This document shows positions 1-5,945 of a DNA stretch of 6,708 nucleotides, piece by piece. The translations under genes were made by a program, and so were the position numbers. The notes below the pieces were generated by a model that was not told the origin of the DNA, searched no databases, and saw only the letters and a program-made list of their open reading frames with translations. Each line of letters opens with the position of its first letter. Positions within the stretch are counted from its first letter, which is position 1. Origin of the DNA: Caryophanales bacterium (GTDB lineage Bacteria > Bacillota > Bacilli > Alicyclobacillales > SLC66); assembly GCA_027341705.1 (NCBI GenBank), contig DAIELO010000065.1:1-6708 (forward strand), written 5' to 3'.

Positions 1-443
1 ATGATCGCTTCATCCTCTTGCGAGTCATGGTCATATCCCAACAGGTGATATAACCCATGTGCAGTCAAAAAACCCAACTCACGCGCCTGCGAATGTCCAT
101 ACTCGCTTGCTTGTTCCACCATAACTGGCCAACTAATTACAATATCCCCAAGTGCAAGTGGAGAATCCTCATCCAATACTTCAGGTTCGTCCCCCTCAAG
201 CAAGGAAAACGAAAGCACATCCGTAACCATATCAATGCCCCTATAGTGTCGATTCAGTGTCTGAATTTCATCTTTGTCAACGAGCGAAATAGAAAGTTCA
301 GATGCTCCCAAATCTTCTTTCTCTGCAATAGCCAGACACACCTTGCGTATCACTAACTCTGTTTCCTCCAACGATAAATCAGATTGAGGTTCCACTTCCC
401 AACGTATTGCAACCTCAAATTCAGATTGTGACACTCCCATCAT
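1..443 (-). CDS. ybeY: YbeY endoribonuclease / rRNA maturation factor, C-terminus cut by window edge
   Basis: YbeY is a zinc-dependent single-strand endoribonuclease involved in 16S rRNA 3'-end maturation and ribosome quality control in the cytoplasm. The visible 147 codons contain the family landmarks in order: RGIDMVTDVLSF (residues 68-79), LGDIVIS (98-104) and the zinc motif HGLYHLLGYDH (129-139), whose three histidines (129, 133, 139) fit H-x3-H-x5-H. The frame is open to base 1 with no stop. Family members are about 150-160 residues, so only a short C-terminal tail is missing. Two ATGs stand in tandem (443-441 and 440-438). Upstream GGTGAGGGG (456-448) suits either one: GGTGA lies 8 nt from the first and GAGGGG 7 nt from the second. 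The gene starts 19 nt after the pgpH stop, so it is probably co-transcribed with it. Family assignment is very secure; only the exact first Met is open. Confidence 0.95.
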   Translation of the reverse strand, partial: MMGVSQSEFEVAIRWEVEPQSDLSLEETELVIRKVCLAIAEKEDLGASELSISLVDKDEIQTLNRHYRGIDMVTDVLSFSLLEGDEPEVLDEDSPLALGDIVISWPVMVEQASEYGHSQARELGFLTAHGLYHLLGYDHDSQEDEAI

Positions 444-462
444 ACAACCCCTCACCAATACT

Positions 463-2592
463 CTAGCTTTTTGCTTTCAATTCTACCACATTGGTGATCT
501 TTGGATACTCAATTCGTTCGTGATACACCCCTCGCAACGTACGCATGAATGCCCCCACCATGCGTTCTAAATCAGCCAACGTAAGCTCACATTCATCAAA
601 TTGACCATCCTGTAATCGATCTTTAATGAGCTTGCGAATCATATTTTCAATTCTTGCGGGGTTAGGCTTGTTAAGCGAACGCACAGCCGCCTCGACAGCA
701 TCACAAACCATCACAATCGCCGCTTCTTTAGAACGCGGGCGCGGTCCTGGATAACGATACTGATCTATACTCGGCACATGATGCTTATCCATCTCTAAAG
801 CCTTGTTATAAAAATACCAGAGCGCAGTGGTTCCGTGATGCTCGGCACAAATATCGCGAATGGGCTCAGGAATCTTATAATCACGCAGCATCTCAATACC
901 ATCTGTAACGTGTGCGGTTACAATCATACAGGACAAATTAGGCGCAATTTTCTCATGCGGGTTTTCTCCTGCAAACTGATTTTCAATGTAAAATTGCGGG
1001 CGCTTCATCTTCCCAACATCATGATAGTACGCACCAACGCGGCATAGTAATGCATCTGCACCCACTTCTTCTGCAGCTGATTCAGCCAGATTGCCTACAA
1101 TCAAACTATGATGATACGTACCAGGGGCTTCTATCAATAGTTTGCGCAATAACGGATGATTGGGATTGCCAAGCTCCAACAAACCCATATGTGTGGTAAT
1201 GTGAAAAACTGTTTCCAAGAAAGGCAACAGACCAATGGTCAGCACCGAGGACAAGATCCCGCTAATCACCCCAAACACAATCTGATCAGCCAACTCACGT
1301 ATACCCGATCCTGTAGAAGTAAGCAAAAAATGCATAATCGTTAGCGTGATTACATTTAATAATGCAGCCAAAAGCCCTGCATGCATGAATACTCTGCGAT
1401 GCTTCACACGAACCATCGTCAACGTGGCACCAATCATCCCACTTAGCATGACAAAAAAGTGAGAGAAGTCATAACCAAAGGCCGCACTCATCACCACGGC
1501 AAGAAATACAGAAGTAAGCATCGCAAGTGACGTGCCAAAAAACATGACCGTCATCATACTACCTGCGGCAAGAGGAATAACGTAGGAACTATTGACAGGC
1601 AATCCGATGGTAATACCCGCCTTATCCAAGCTAATCATGGCCGCCATCAAACCCATAATCGTTGCATAAAGTAACAAATGCACATTATCGATAGCAATTT
1701 TTCCTTTGCGAATTTGAATAAAGGCAGCTGTCGCTGCAACCAATATCGCAATAAATACCATAAACCCAAAATAAATACCATAATCAGGTTCAGTTTTTAG
1801 TAGTTTTAAATCTTGAAGTTGATTCATAATAGCCGGTGTAATTAACTGCCCACGACGCACCACCATGTCTCCCCGATTAATCCATACATCTGGGACGTTG
1901 CGCTGTGCCGCAAGTTTAGCCTGTTGTGTCAATACAGGGTTATAAATTAGATTAGGTTGTAATACGGACAAAGAAATCTGACCAATGAGCAATCTTGATT
2001 GCTCAATAATATCCAAGGTGACCAATTGCTGATCTACGATCATGTTGGCCCGTTTCAGATCACTAGACGAAAAATCATTTTGCAAAATTTGCTGGACAAT
2101 GCGAATAGCATCACTGCTGACCGCAACAAACTCACCTTGACGCAAAGCCAACAGCTGCAACAAGGCAGAAGAAGACAGTTTTCGCGGGGCCACTTTACGC
2201 AATTGCAAGTAACGCGCTGTTTTTGTTAATTTACTTTCACTATTCAACACTTGTGTTGTGTTGAATAACCGATCCAAAGTAGCCAACGCCTGCTCCTCTG
2301 TCGCAGGATTGATGTCATACCGTGGTGGCACTAGTGCAGACGCTGCTTGTCTAGCAAGATCTGTCGCATGCGTGTCCACCGCATCGATAGGCGCACGGAT
2401 GGAGGTTTGGCTCACCTGCCCGATGGCTAAATTATAGTGAACAGGCAACACCGTCCCTACCAGCACAGCAAACAGGAAAATCGTTAACAACGCATATATC
2501 GCAATGCGAACACGACGACTAGACCGCCATTGAAACGCTTTTAACCAAGTTCTCCATGCCTTTTTGGAGGGCTTTGTTGCCATTTTGTTCAC
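463..2592 (-). CDS. pgpH: 7TMR-HD membrane protein, c-di-AMP phosphodiesterase (PgpH/YqfF)
   Basis: PgpH-family enzymes hydrolyse the second messenger c-di-AMP to pApA at the inner face of the membrane and so affect osmotic and cell-wall homeostasis. The 709-residue length matches B. subtilis YqfF. The order is a basic N-terminus, one membrane segment (about 29-50), a large extracytoplasmic 7TMR-HDED domain (about 51-268), seven hydrophobic helices (about 271-292, 304-322, 337-353, 354-374, 379-394, 401-424, 437-460), and a cytoplasmic HD domain. Candidate metal ligands are H495 (in GTYHHSL), H524-D525 (YYHDVGK), H561 (TAHVTDG), H585/H586 (AEHHGT) and D631 (VCDAVEA), so the site looks intact. 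The GTG start (2592) overlaps the phoH stop by 4 nt (GTGA), which suggests translational coupling. An ATG three codons later (2583), with GTGA 5 nt upstream of it, is an equally plausible start. Activity is inferred from the family. Confidence 0.96.
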   Translation of the reverse strand: MNKMATKPSKKAWRTWLKAFQWRSSRRVRIAIYALLTIFLFAVLVGTVLPVHYNLAIGQVSQTSIRAPIDAVDTHATDLARQAASALVPPRYDINPATEEQALATLDRLFNTTQVLNSESKLTKTARYLQLRKVAPRKLSSSALLQLLALRQGEFVAVSSDAIRIVQQILQNDFSSSDLKRANMIVDQQLVTLDIIEQSRLLIGQISLSVLQPNLIYNPVLTQQAKLAAQRNVPDVWINRGDMVVRRGQLITPAIMNQLQDLKLLKTEPDYGIYFGFMVFIAILVAATAAFIQIRKGKIAIDNVHLLLYATIMGLMAAMISLDKAGITIGLPVNSSYVIPLAAGSMMTVMFFGTSLAMLTSVFLAVVMSAAFGYDFSHFFVMLSGMIGATLTMVRVKHRRVFMHAGLLAALLNVITLTIMHFLLTSTGSGIRELADQIVFGVISGILSSVLTIGLLPFLETVFHITTHMGLLELGNPNHPLLRKLLIEAPGTYHHSLIVGNLAESAAEEVGADALLCRVGAYYHDVGKMKRPQFYIENQFAGENPHEKIAPNLSCMIVTAHVTDGIEMLRDYKIPEPIRDICAEHHGTTALWYFYNKALEMDKHHVPSIDQYRYPGPRPRSKEAAIVMVCDAVEAAVRSLNKPNPARIENMIRKLIKDRLQDGQFDECELTLADLERMVGAFMRTLRGVYHERIEYPKITNVVELKAKS
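1986..2005. repeat. Perfect 9-bp inverted repeat inside pgpH
   Basis: TGAGCAATC (1986-1994) and GATTGCTCA (1997-2005) are exact reverse complements separated by TT, giving a near-perfect 20-bp palindrome. It lies in the pgpH segment for the extracytoplasmic domain. No U-tract follows on the coding strand, so it is not a terminator. Confidence 0.6.
2241..2267. repeat. Perfect 10-bp inverted repeat inside pgpH
   Basis: TATTCAACAC (2241-2250) and GTGTTGAATA (2258-2267) are exact reverse complements around a 7-nt spacer. They lie in the part of pgpH that encodes the extracytoplasmic domain. No function is assigned. Confidence 0.6.
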
Positions 2593-3557
2593 TCACTTTC
2601 ATGTTCCGCATAGGCTCGAATGATTTTACGCACAAGCGGATGGCGCACCACATCCACTTCGCTTAGATCAATAAATGCAATTTCATCGATGTTCGCTAAT
2701 ATCCGCACCACTTCACGCAACCCAGACAGCTTGCCGCGAGACAGGTCAATTTGCGTAACATCCCCAGTAATCACCATTTTCGAGCCAAACCCTAGCCGAG
2801 TCAAAAACATCTTCATTTGTTCAGGTGTTGTATTTTGTGCTTCATCCAAAATCACATAAGCCTCGTCCAAGGTTCGCCCTCGCATATAAGCAAGCGGCGC
2901 CACTTCCACCAGTCCTCTTTCCATTGCCCGCGCCAATTGTTCTGGTCCCATAATATCATGGAGCGCATCATAAAGTGGACGCAAATAAGGGTCTACCTTC
3001 TCCTGTAAGTCACCTGGCAAGAACCCTAAATTTTCCCCTGCTTCCACTGCAGGTCGAGTAAGGATAATACGCTTCACTTCTCCTCGCTTCAGCGAGAGAT
3101 GAGCAAGTACAACTGCCAAATAAGTTTTACCCGTTCCAGCAGGACCAATAGCAAAGACAATATCCCGTTTTTTCATCGCATCGACATACTGCTTTTGTCC
3201 CAGTGATTTAATTCGTATCGGCTTACCCTTATAATTTTGAGCTAAATCCTCTGCAAAAACGTTCAATATTTCCCTTACATAACCTTGCTTTTGCATCTCC
3301 ATTGCATACGCGACATCGCGCTCTCCAATTGGTATGCCTTTACGTACAAGCTGAACTAGTACATCCACAAGATCATAGGCCGAATCAACATCCGTTGTAT
3401 TCCCTGACAAAGTCAACTCATTGCCGCGATAGATAAGTTGACAGGAAAACGCCTGGTCCATGAGACGAATATGTGCATCATGCGGACCAAACACGTTTTT
3501 GGCTTCGTCATTATCGCGAAGAACGATCTTGCGCGAAGTCACGGTTTGATCACTCAA
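2589..3557 (-). CDS. phoH: PhoH family P-loop ATPase
   Basis: PhoH proteins are cytoplasmic P-loop ATPases related to the helicase-like N-terminal domain of RNA helicases. Their role is linked to RNA metabolism, and the gene is commonly found beside ybeY. The Walker A motif GPAGTGKT (codons 3146-3123), an RGRT segment (2882-2871), Walker B VILDEAQ (2855-2835) and a sensor-like TGD (2768-2760) are all present. An N-terminal KH-like region precedes the ATPase domain. An in-frame TAA at 3581-3579 bounds the reading. The first start-like codon (TTG, 3578) overlaps GAGGAG (3576-3571), which is better read as the Shine-Dalgarno site. I therefore use the next TTG (3557, 13 nt from AGGAG, 322 aa). 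An in-frame ATT at 3563 has the ideal 7-nt spacing and may be the real start. The gap to the yqfD stop is about 25 nt, and the 3' end overlaps pgpH. Family call is secure; the first codon is uncertain. Confidence 0.95.
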   Translation of the reverse strand: MSDQTVTSRKIVLRDNDEAKNVFGPHDAHIRLMDQAFSCQLIYRGNELTLSGNTTDVDSAYDLVDVLVQLVRKGIPIGERDVAYAMEMQKQGYVREILNVFAEDLAQNYKGKPIRIKSLGQKQYVDAMKKRDIVFAIGPAGTGKTYLAVVLAHLSLKRGEVKRIILTRPAVEAGENLGFLPGDLQEKVDPYLRPLYDALHDIMGPEQLARAMERGLVEVAPLAYMRGRTLDEAYVILDEAQNTTPEQMKMFLTRLGFGSKMVITGDVTQIDLSRGKLSGLREVVRILANIDEIAFIDLSEVDVVRHPLVRKIIRAYAEHESE

Positions 3558-3570
3558 CTGAATATCCCAA

Positions 3571-3576
3571 CTCCTC
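3571..3576 (-). promoter_or_regulatory. Shine-Dalgarno site of phoH (GAGGAG) that decides its start
   Basis: GAGGAG on the minus strand lies just after the yqfD stop. It covers codons 1-3 of the longest phoH reading, so the TTG at 3578 is unlikely to be used. Downstream it is 7 nt from an in-frame ATT (3563-3561) and 13 nt from an in-frame TTG (3557-3555). Confidence 0.75.
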
Positions 3577-3582
3577 AATTAA

Positions 3583-4758
3583 CTACTGTGTCCCGTCTAG
3601 CATTGCCTGAGGCTTGCCAATATCTTGCAAGACTTCTGACCAGACTGTCATATATAGATTACCACGCACAAGTTTATGCTGTAAAATATTCTGGCGAATT
3701 ACTTTTGATCCCTCCGGTGTCATTTGTAGCACTTCGTTGGTGGCAAAGTGTTGCCCACTGGCGATCGCTTGTGCATTTGTCAACGTTTTTGTTACCTGTC
3801 GCACATCAAATACAGTATCGACTCGCCAAGCAATCGGCAATTTGTAAGCACCAATTTGCAGCGCGTCAGTGATACTTTGTATATGCCGCGAAGGATAAGG
3901 GGGATGCGAAAAACCCCAAACCATCACAGGGTACTTTCCGATGACTAGATAATCATGTCGCACAAACGAACCAGTATATTGATCATTGATGCACTTCAAT
4001 GGCAACTTTAACGCTGTCCGATACCAAACAATGGCCTTCACTTTGCCATCTGCATGCACATGTTGTAAATTATCCAGTACTCCACTGATCAGCACCGTAC
4101 CTGTAGTGACGTACTCCCCTTGTTTTACCAATACCTGGCCATTACTTGCTAGTACATTTTCCACTACCCCAGGCACTGTCGCTACGATGTTTTGTGGATT
4201 CATGGCGATTCTTTTTGCTGGTGCAATGCGTGGAATCACCCGCACAAACACAGAAGTGCCTTGAATTTTCACGCCCACCCATGAAATCTCTGGCAATAAT
4301 TCAAGCAATGCCAGTTGCACATCATCTTGTGCCATCACTCGATACATAAGACTTCCTGGATAAATATTCAACTGTTTAAGCGCGCTGCCCACTTCTTCTG
4401 GTTGATCGGTTCCGATAATCTCCACATGCCAAATAAAACTTGAAAGCATGTACAAACTTGCCACAAAAAAAGCTGCGCCGACCAAAAATACTTTTCTTCG
4501 ACGAGCGTGCCACCATAAAAATGGCAGCCCTATTTTGCTTGCAAATCTCACCTTCACGCGCATACTTCGCGCCGCTTGCAGCACATGGTGAAGATCTGGC
4601 AGCAACACATACAACGTATAGTACTGTTCGCTCAGGTGCACATCCCATAAAGCAATCCGCCTTGCCACTATTGTCTTCAACAACGTTTGTTCCGCATCAT
4701 TCCACACTTCAATTTTCACATAACCTTTCAGCCATTCGGACAAGCGAAAAAATCCCAT
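3583..4758 (-). CDS. yqfD: Sporulation protein YqfD
   Basis: YqfD is a membrane protein made in the mother cell and needed for efficient sporulation in B. subtilis; its molecular activity is not established. From the chosen start it is 391 residues, close to the roughly 398-residue family norm. It has a cytoplasmic N-terminal part (about 1-85) with the typical opening GFFRLSEWLKGYVKIEV, and one clear membrane segment (about 89-110, KVFLVGAAFFVASLYMLSSF). A long extracytoplasmic part follows, including a stretch VPGVVENVLASNGQVLVKQG (about 195-214) that resembles a lipoyl/barrel-sandwich hairpin. The start is ATG 4758: AGGAGG (4770-4765) sits 6 nt upstream of it, so a GTG further upstream at 4779 would place the ribosome site inside the gene. 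It follows yqfC by 27 nt and precedes phoH closely. Family call is strong; the barrel-sandwich resemblance is my inference. Confidence 0.93.
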   Translation of the reverse strand: MGFFRLSEWLKGYVKIEVWNDAEQTLLKTIVARRIALWDVHLSEQYYTLYVLLPDLHHVLQAARSMRVKVRFASKIGLPFLWWHARRRKVFLVGAAFFVASLYMLSSFIWHVEIIGTDQPEEVGSALKQLNIYPGSLMYRVMAQDDVQLALLELLPEISWVGVKIQGTSVFVRVIPRIAPAKRIAMNPQNIVATVPGVVENVLASNGQVLVKQGEYVTTGTVLISGVLDNLQHVHADGKVKAIVWYRTALKLPLKCINDQYTGSFVRHDYLVIGKYPVMVWGFSHPPYPSRHIQSITDALQIGAYKLPIAWRVDTVFDVRQVTKTLTNAQAIASGQHFATNEVLQMTPEGSKVIRQNILQHKLVRGNLYMTVWSEVLQDIGKPQAMLDGTQ

Positions 4759-4764
4759 CCGCTC

Positions 4765-4770
4765 CCTCCT
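4765..4770 (-). promoter_or_regulatory. Consensus Shine-Dalgarno of yqfD
   Basis: AGGAGG on the minus strand, 6 nt upstream of ATG 4758. It fixes the yqfD start and excludes the 7-residue GTG extension to 4779. Confidence 0.88.
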
Positions 4771-4785
4771 CGTACCCACATGCCC

Positions 4786-5073
4786 CTATGAGCTTGGGGA
4801 AAAATGAACTTGTACAATCTCACCTTCTACAATTAATTCTTCCGGAACTACTGAGCGAATGAATAGATTCCTACCTGTAATTGCAATCACTCCATCACGC
4901 ACGCGTATTTGTACATGTTCAGGTGAAAAAGTCATCAGGTCGTCAAAATTTTCGATCACCACTTGATTCATGGCCAAAATAACCACCCGGGACTGCGCGT
5001 TCAGTGTGCCAGAGGGTACCTCAAACCAATCCTGCGCCATCTGCTCAGCCCATTTGCGAACTTTTTGTCTCAA
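4786..5073 (-). CDS. yqfC: Sporulation protein YqfC (YabP/YqfC family)
   Basis: YqfC is a small sporulation protein of the YabP/YqfC family, usually paired with yqfD and expressed in the mother cell under sigma-E; its biochemical role is unknown. The product is 95 residues from the start chosen here, close to the roughly 93-residue B. subtilis protein. Recognisable parts are a basic N-terminus (RQKVRKWAEQ), then VVILAMNQVVIENF (about 30-43), then the glycine-containing strand IAITGRNLFIRSV (about 63-75) and EELIVEGEI near the end. I chose TTG 5073 because AGAGGGGGG (5088-5080) stands directly upstream. The longer GTG reading (5109) would begin upstream of the -10 element of the proposed sigma-E promoter and so outside the transcript. 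No membrane segment is seen. It is the first gene of the yqfC-yqfD-phoH-pgpH-ybeY run. Confidence 0.9.
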   Translation of the reverse strand: MRQKVRKWAEQMAQDWFEVPSGTLNAQSRVVILAMNQVVIENFDDLMTFSPEHVQIRVRDGVIAITGRNLFIRSVVPEELIVEGEIVQVHFSPSS

Positions 5074-5079
5074 GGGCAA

Positions 5080-5088
5080 CCCCCCTCT
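5080..5088 (-). promoter_or_regulatory. Shine-Dalgarno of yqfC
   Basis: AGAGGGGGG on the minus strand, 6 nt (8 nt counted from GAGGGG) upstream of TTG 5073. It supports a TTG start for yqfC rather than GTG 5109. Confidence 0.7.
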
Positions 5089-5095
5089 TCTCAAA

Positions 5096-5124
5096 CATGT
5101 ATGCAGCACTCGGTCGACTTATAC
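5096..5124 (-). promoter_or_regulatory. Candidate sigma-E (mother-cell sporulation) promoter of yqfC
   Basis: On the minus strand, CATACATG (5103-5096) matches the sigma-E -10 consensus CATACAnT at all but the last base. A weak -35 element with the conserved ATA core, GTATAAG (5124-5118), lies 14 nt upstream, which is the expected spacer. Initiation would fall near 5090-5088, directly before the yqfC ribosome site. B. subtilis yqfC is known to be in the sigma-E regulon, which supports the reading. The -35 match is poor, so this remains a prediction. Confidence 0.65.
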
Positions 5125-5130
5125 ACAAAT

Positions 5131-5162
5131 AAAAAAGCGACCCGATGATCACGAGTCACTTT
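5131..5162 (-). terminator. Rho-independent terminator after yqeY
   Basis: Read on the minus strand: AAA, stem arm GTGACTCG (5159-5152), 7-nt loop, stem arm CGGGTCGC (5144-5137), then TTTTTT (5136-5131) and ATTT. The 8-bp stem contains two G-U wobbles, which become A-C mismatches on the other strand. The signal therefore acts mainly in the leftward direction. It lies 22 nt beyond the yqeY stop and separates rpsU-yqeY from the yqfC run. Confidence 0.88.
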
Positions 5163-5184
5163 GCTTCGCTCTTTTTGATTCAAA

Positions 5185-5634
5185 TTATAAACTTGACAAA
5201 ACCTCTTGGACGATGCGATTTACGATTCGCCCTTCAGCCTGTCCGCCAATTTTTTTCATTACCACTGGCATGACCTTGCCCATATCTGCTTTTGAAACTG
5301 CTCCCACTTCTTGCACAGCTTCACGAACTAGTTGCTCAATTTGCTCCTCGCGAAGCGGTTGAGGCAGATACGTTTCGAGAATTTGCATTTCCTCGTTCAG
5401 TGCTGCGATAAGATCATCGCGACCCGCTCCTTCAATAGCGAGCAATGACTCTTTGCGCTGTTTTAGCTCTTTGCGCAACACACTGATGATTTCTTCTTCT
5501 CCCAGCGTGATACGCTTGTCAATCTCGGCGTTCTTAATAGCCGATTTGACGAGCCTCAATACAGACAAACGCACCTTATCTTTACTTCTCATCGCTTGCT
5601 TCATATCTTCAGCTAAGCGATCCGCCAAAGTCAC
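5185..5634 (-). CDS. yqeY: YqeY family protein (GatB/YqeY domain)
   Basis: YqeY is a small cytoplasmic all-helical protein that shares a domain with the C-terminus of the GatB subunit of the tRNA amidotransferase. A tRNA-related role is suspected from that resemblance but is not established. The 149-residue product has the family length. It shows the family pattern: the N-terminal helix DRLAEDMKQAMRSKDKVRLS, then VLRLVKSAIKNAEID, then LETYLPQPL (about 107-115), and a helical C-terminal half with DMGKVMPVVMKK near the end. The GTG start (5634) is supported by AAGGGTGA (5649-5642), 7 nt upstream. It lies 29 nt after rpsU with no terminator between, so it is co-transcribed from the rpsU promoter. 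The rpsU-yqeY pairing is the usual one in Bacilli. It ends at a strong terminator. Confidence 0.95.
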   Translation of the reverse strand: MTLADRLAEDMKQAMRSKDKVRLSVLRLVKSAIKNAEIDKRITLGEEEIISVLRKELKQRKESLLAIEGAGRDDLIAALNEEMQILETYLPQPLREEQIEQLVREAVQEVGAVSKADMGKVMPVVMKKIGGQAEGRIVNRIVQEVLSSL

Positions 5635-5663
5635 GCCGGCGTCACCCTTTTCCTATCAAACTT

Positions 5664-5840
5664 TTAGAATTTTTTCCGTTTGCGAGCAGCTTCAGACTTT
5701 TTCTTACGAGCCACGCTAGGCTTGTCATACTGTCTCCGTTTTTTAACCTCGGCGAGGATGCCGTCTTTCGCGGTTGCACGTTTAAACCGCCGCAGGGCAG
5801 AATCTAGGGATTCATTCTTGCGAATTCTGATCTCTGACAT
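5664..5840 (-). CDS. rpsU: 30S ribosomal protein S21
   Basis: S21 is a small basic protein of the 30S subunit that sits near the 3' end of 16S rRNA and assists initiation. The 58-residue product [18 protein letters not shown]... has the standard core ([19 protein letters not shown]) and the lysine/arginine-rich tail ending [13 protein letters not shown]. This closely resembles the 57-residue B. subtilis protein. The start is ATG 5840, with GGAGGGAGGG (5858-5849) 8 nt upstream. A longer in-frame reading back to 5894 runs through the leader and the ribosome site and is rejected. The gene is driven by the sigma-A promoter at 5945-5916 and followed by yqeY. Confidence 0.97.
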   Translation of the reverse strand: MSEIRIRKNESLDSALRRFKRATAKDGILAEVKKRRQYDKPSVARKKKSEAARKRKKF

Positions 5841-5909
5841 GATATTTTCCCTCCCTCCGCCGACAATACAGGAGGAACCCCACCTGGAACGCAAAAGAAT
5901 TGCGTATCA
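5841..5909 (-). promoter_or_regulatory. Leader of rpsU with possible alternative hairpins around the ribosome site
   Basis: This untranslated leader of about 69 nt (from a predicted start of transcription near 5909) holds three elements in order. First is a perfect 6-bp hairpin, ACGCAA/TTGCGT with a 5-nt loop (5905-5889). Second is a hairpin formed by CAGGTGGGGTTCCTCCTG (5886-5869; six pairs, one T-T mismatch, GGTT loop). Third is the Shine-Dalgarno GGAGGGAGGG (5858-5849). The segment TTCCTCC (5877-5871) can also pair with GGAGGGA (5858-5852) to cover the ribosome site, and this excludes the second hairpin. Regulation is inferred from base pairing only. Confidence 0.4.
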
Positions 5910-5915
5910 ATAACG

Positions 5916-5945
5916 ATTATAGCCGAACGTAGTAATTATTGTCAA
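5916..5945 (-). promoter_or_regulatory. Sigma-A promoter of rpsU-yqeY
   Basis: The minus strand carries a perfect -35 TTGACA (5945-5940) and a perfect -10 TATAAT (5921-5916) with an 18-nt spacer. Transcription should start near 5909. The -35 box includes the TGA stop codon (5944-5942) of the epimerase gene upstream. Confidence 0.9.

Noticed and set aside
57..356. 99-codon plus-strand reading opposite ybeY
   Set aside because: The minus strand here encodes a clear YbeY with its zinc motif. The plus-strand translation shows no family features and is a shadow.
1750..1783. 14-bp direct repeat AATAAATACCATAA, two copies 20 bp apart
   Set aside because: It lies in a pgpH membrane helix, is read in two different frames (GIYF and MVFI), and is low-complexity A/T-rich sequence; probably chance.
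3755..3783. Perfect TTGACA (3783-3778) on the minus strand inside yqfD as a possible phoH promoter
   Set aside because: No -10-like hexamer stands 15-19 nt downstream (CAGTGG at 17 nt), so it is not a credible sigma-A promoter.
4376..4862. Plus-strand 140-codon and minus-strand 90-codon readings overlapping yqfD
   Set aside because: Both lie in alternative frames of the recognisable YqfD N-terminal and membrane segment and have no recognisable features or ribosome sites.
4970..5362. 130-codon plus-strand reading across the yqfC-yqeY gap
   Set aside because: It runs antisense through yqfC, the terminator and yqeY, all of which have better support. It shows no domain.
5841..5894. 18-residue N-terminal extension of S21
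   Set aside because: It would be translated from the leader and through the Shine-Dalgarno site, and S21 proteins start at the [11 protein letters not shown] region.
5889..5905. ACGCAA/TTGCGT hairpin as a terminator for the epimerase gene
   Set aside because: The stem is short and followed by TCC rather than a U-tract. It lies downstream of the rpsU promoter, so it is treated as part of the rpsU leader.
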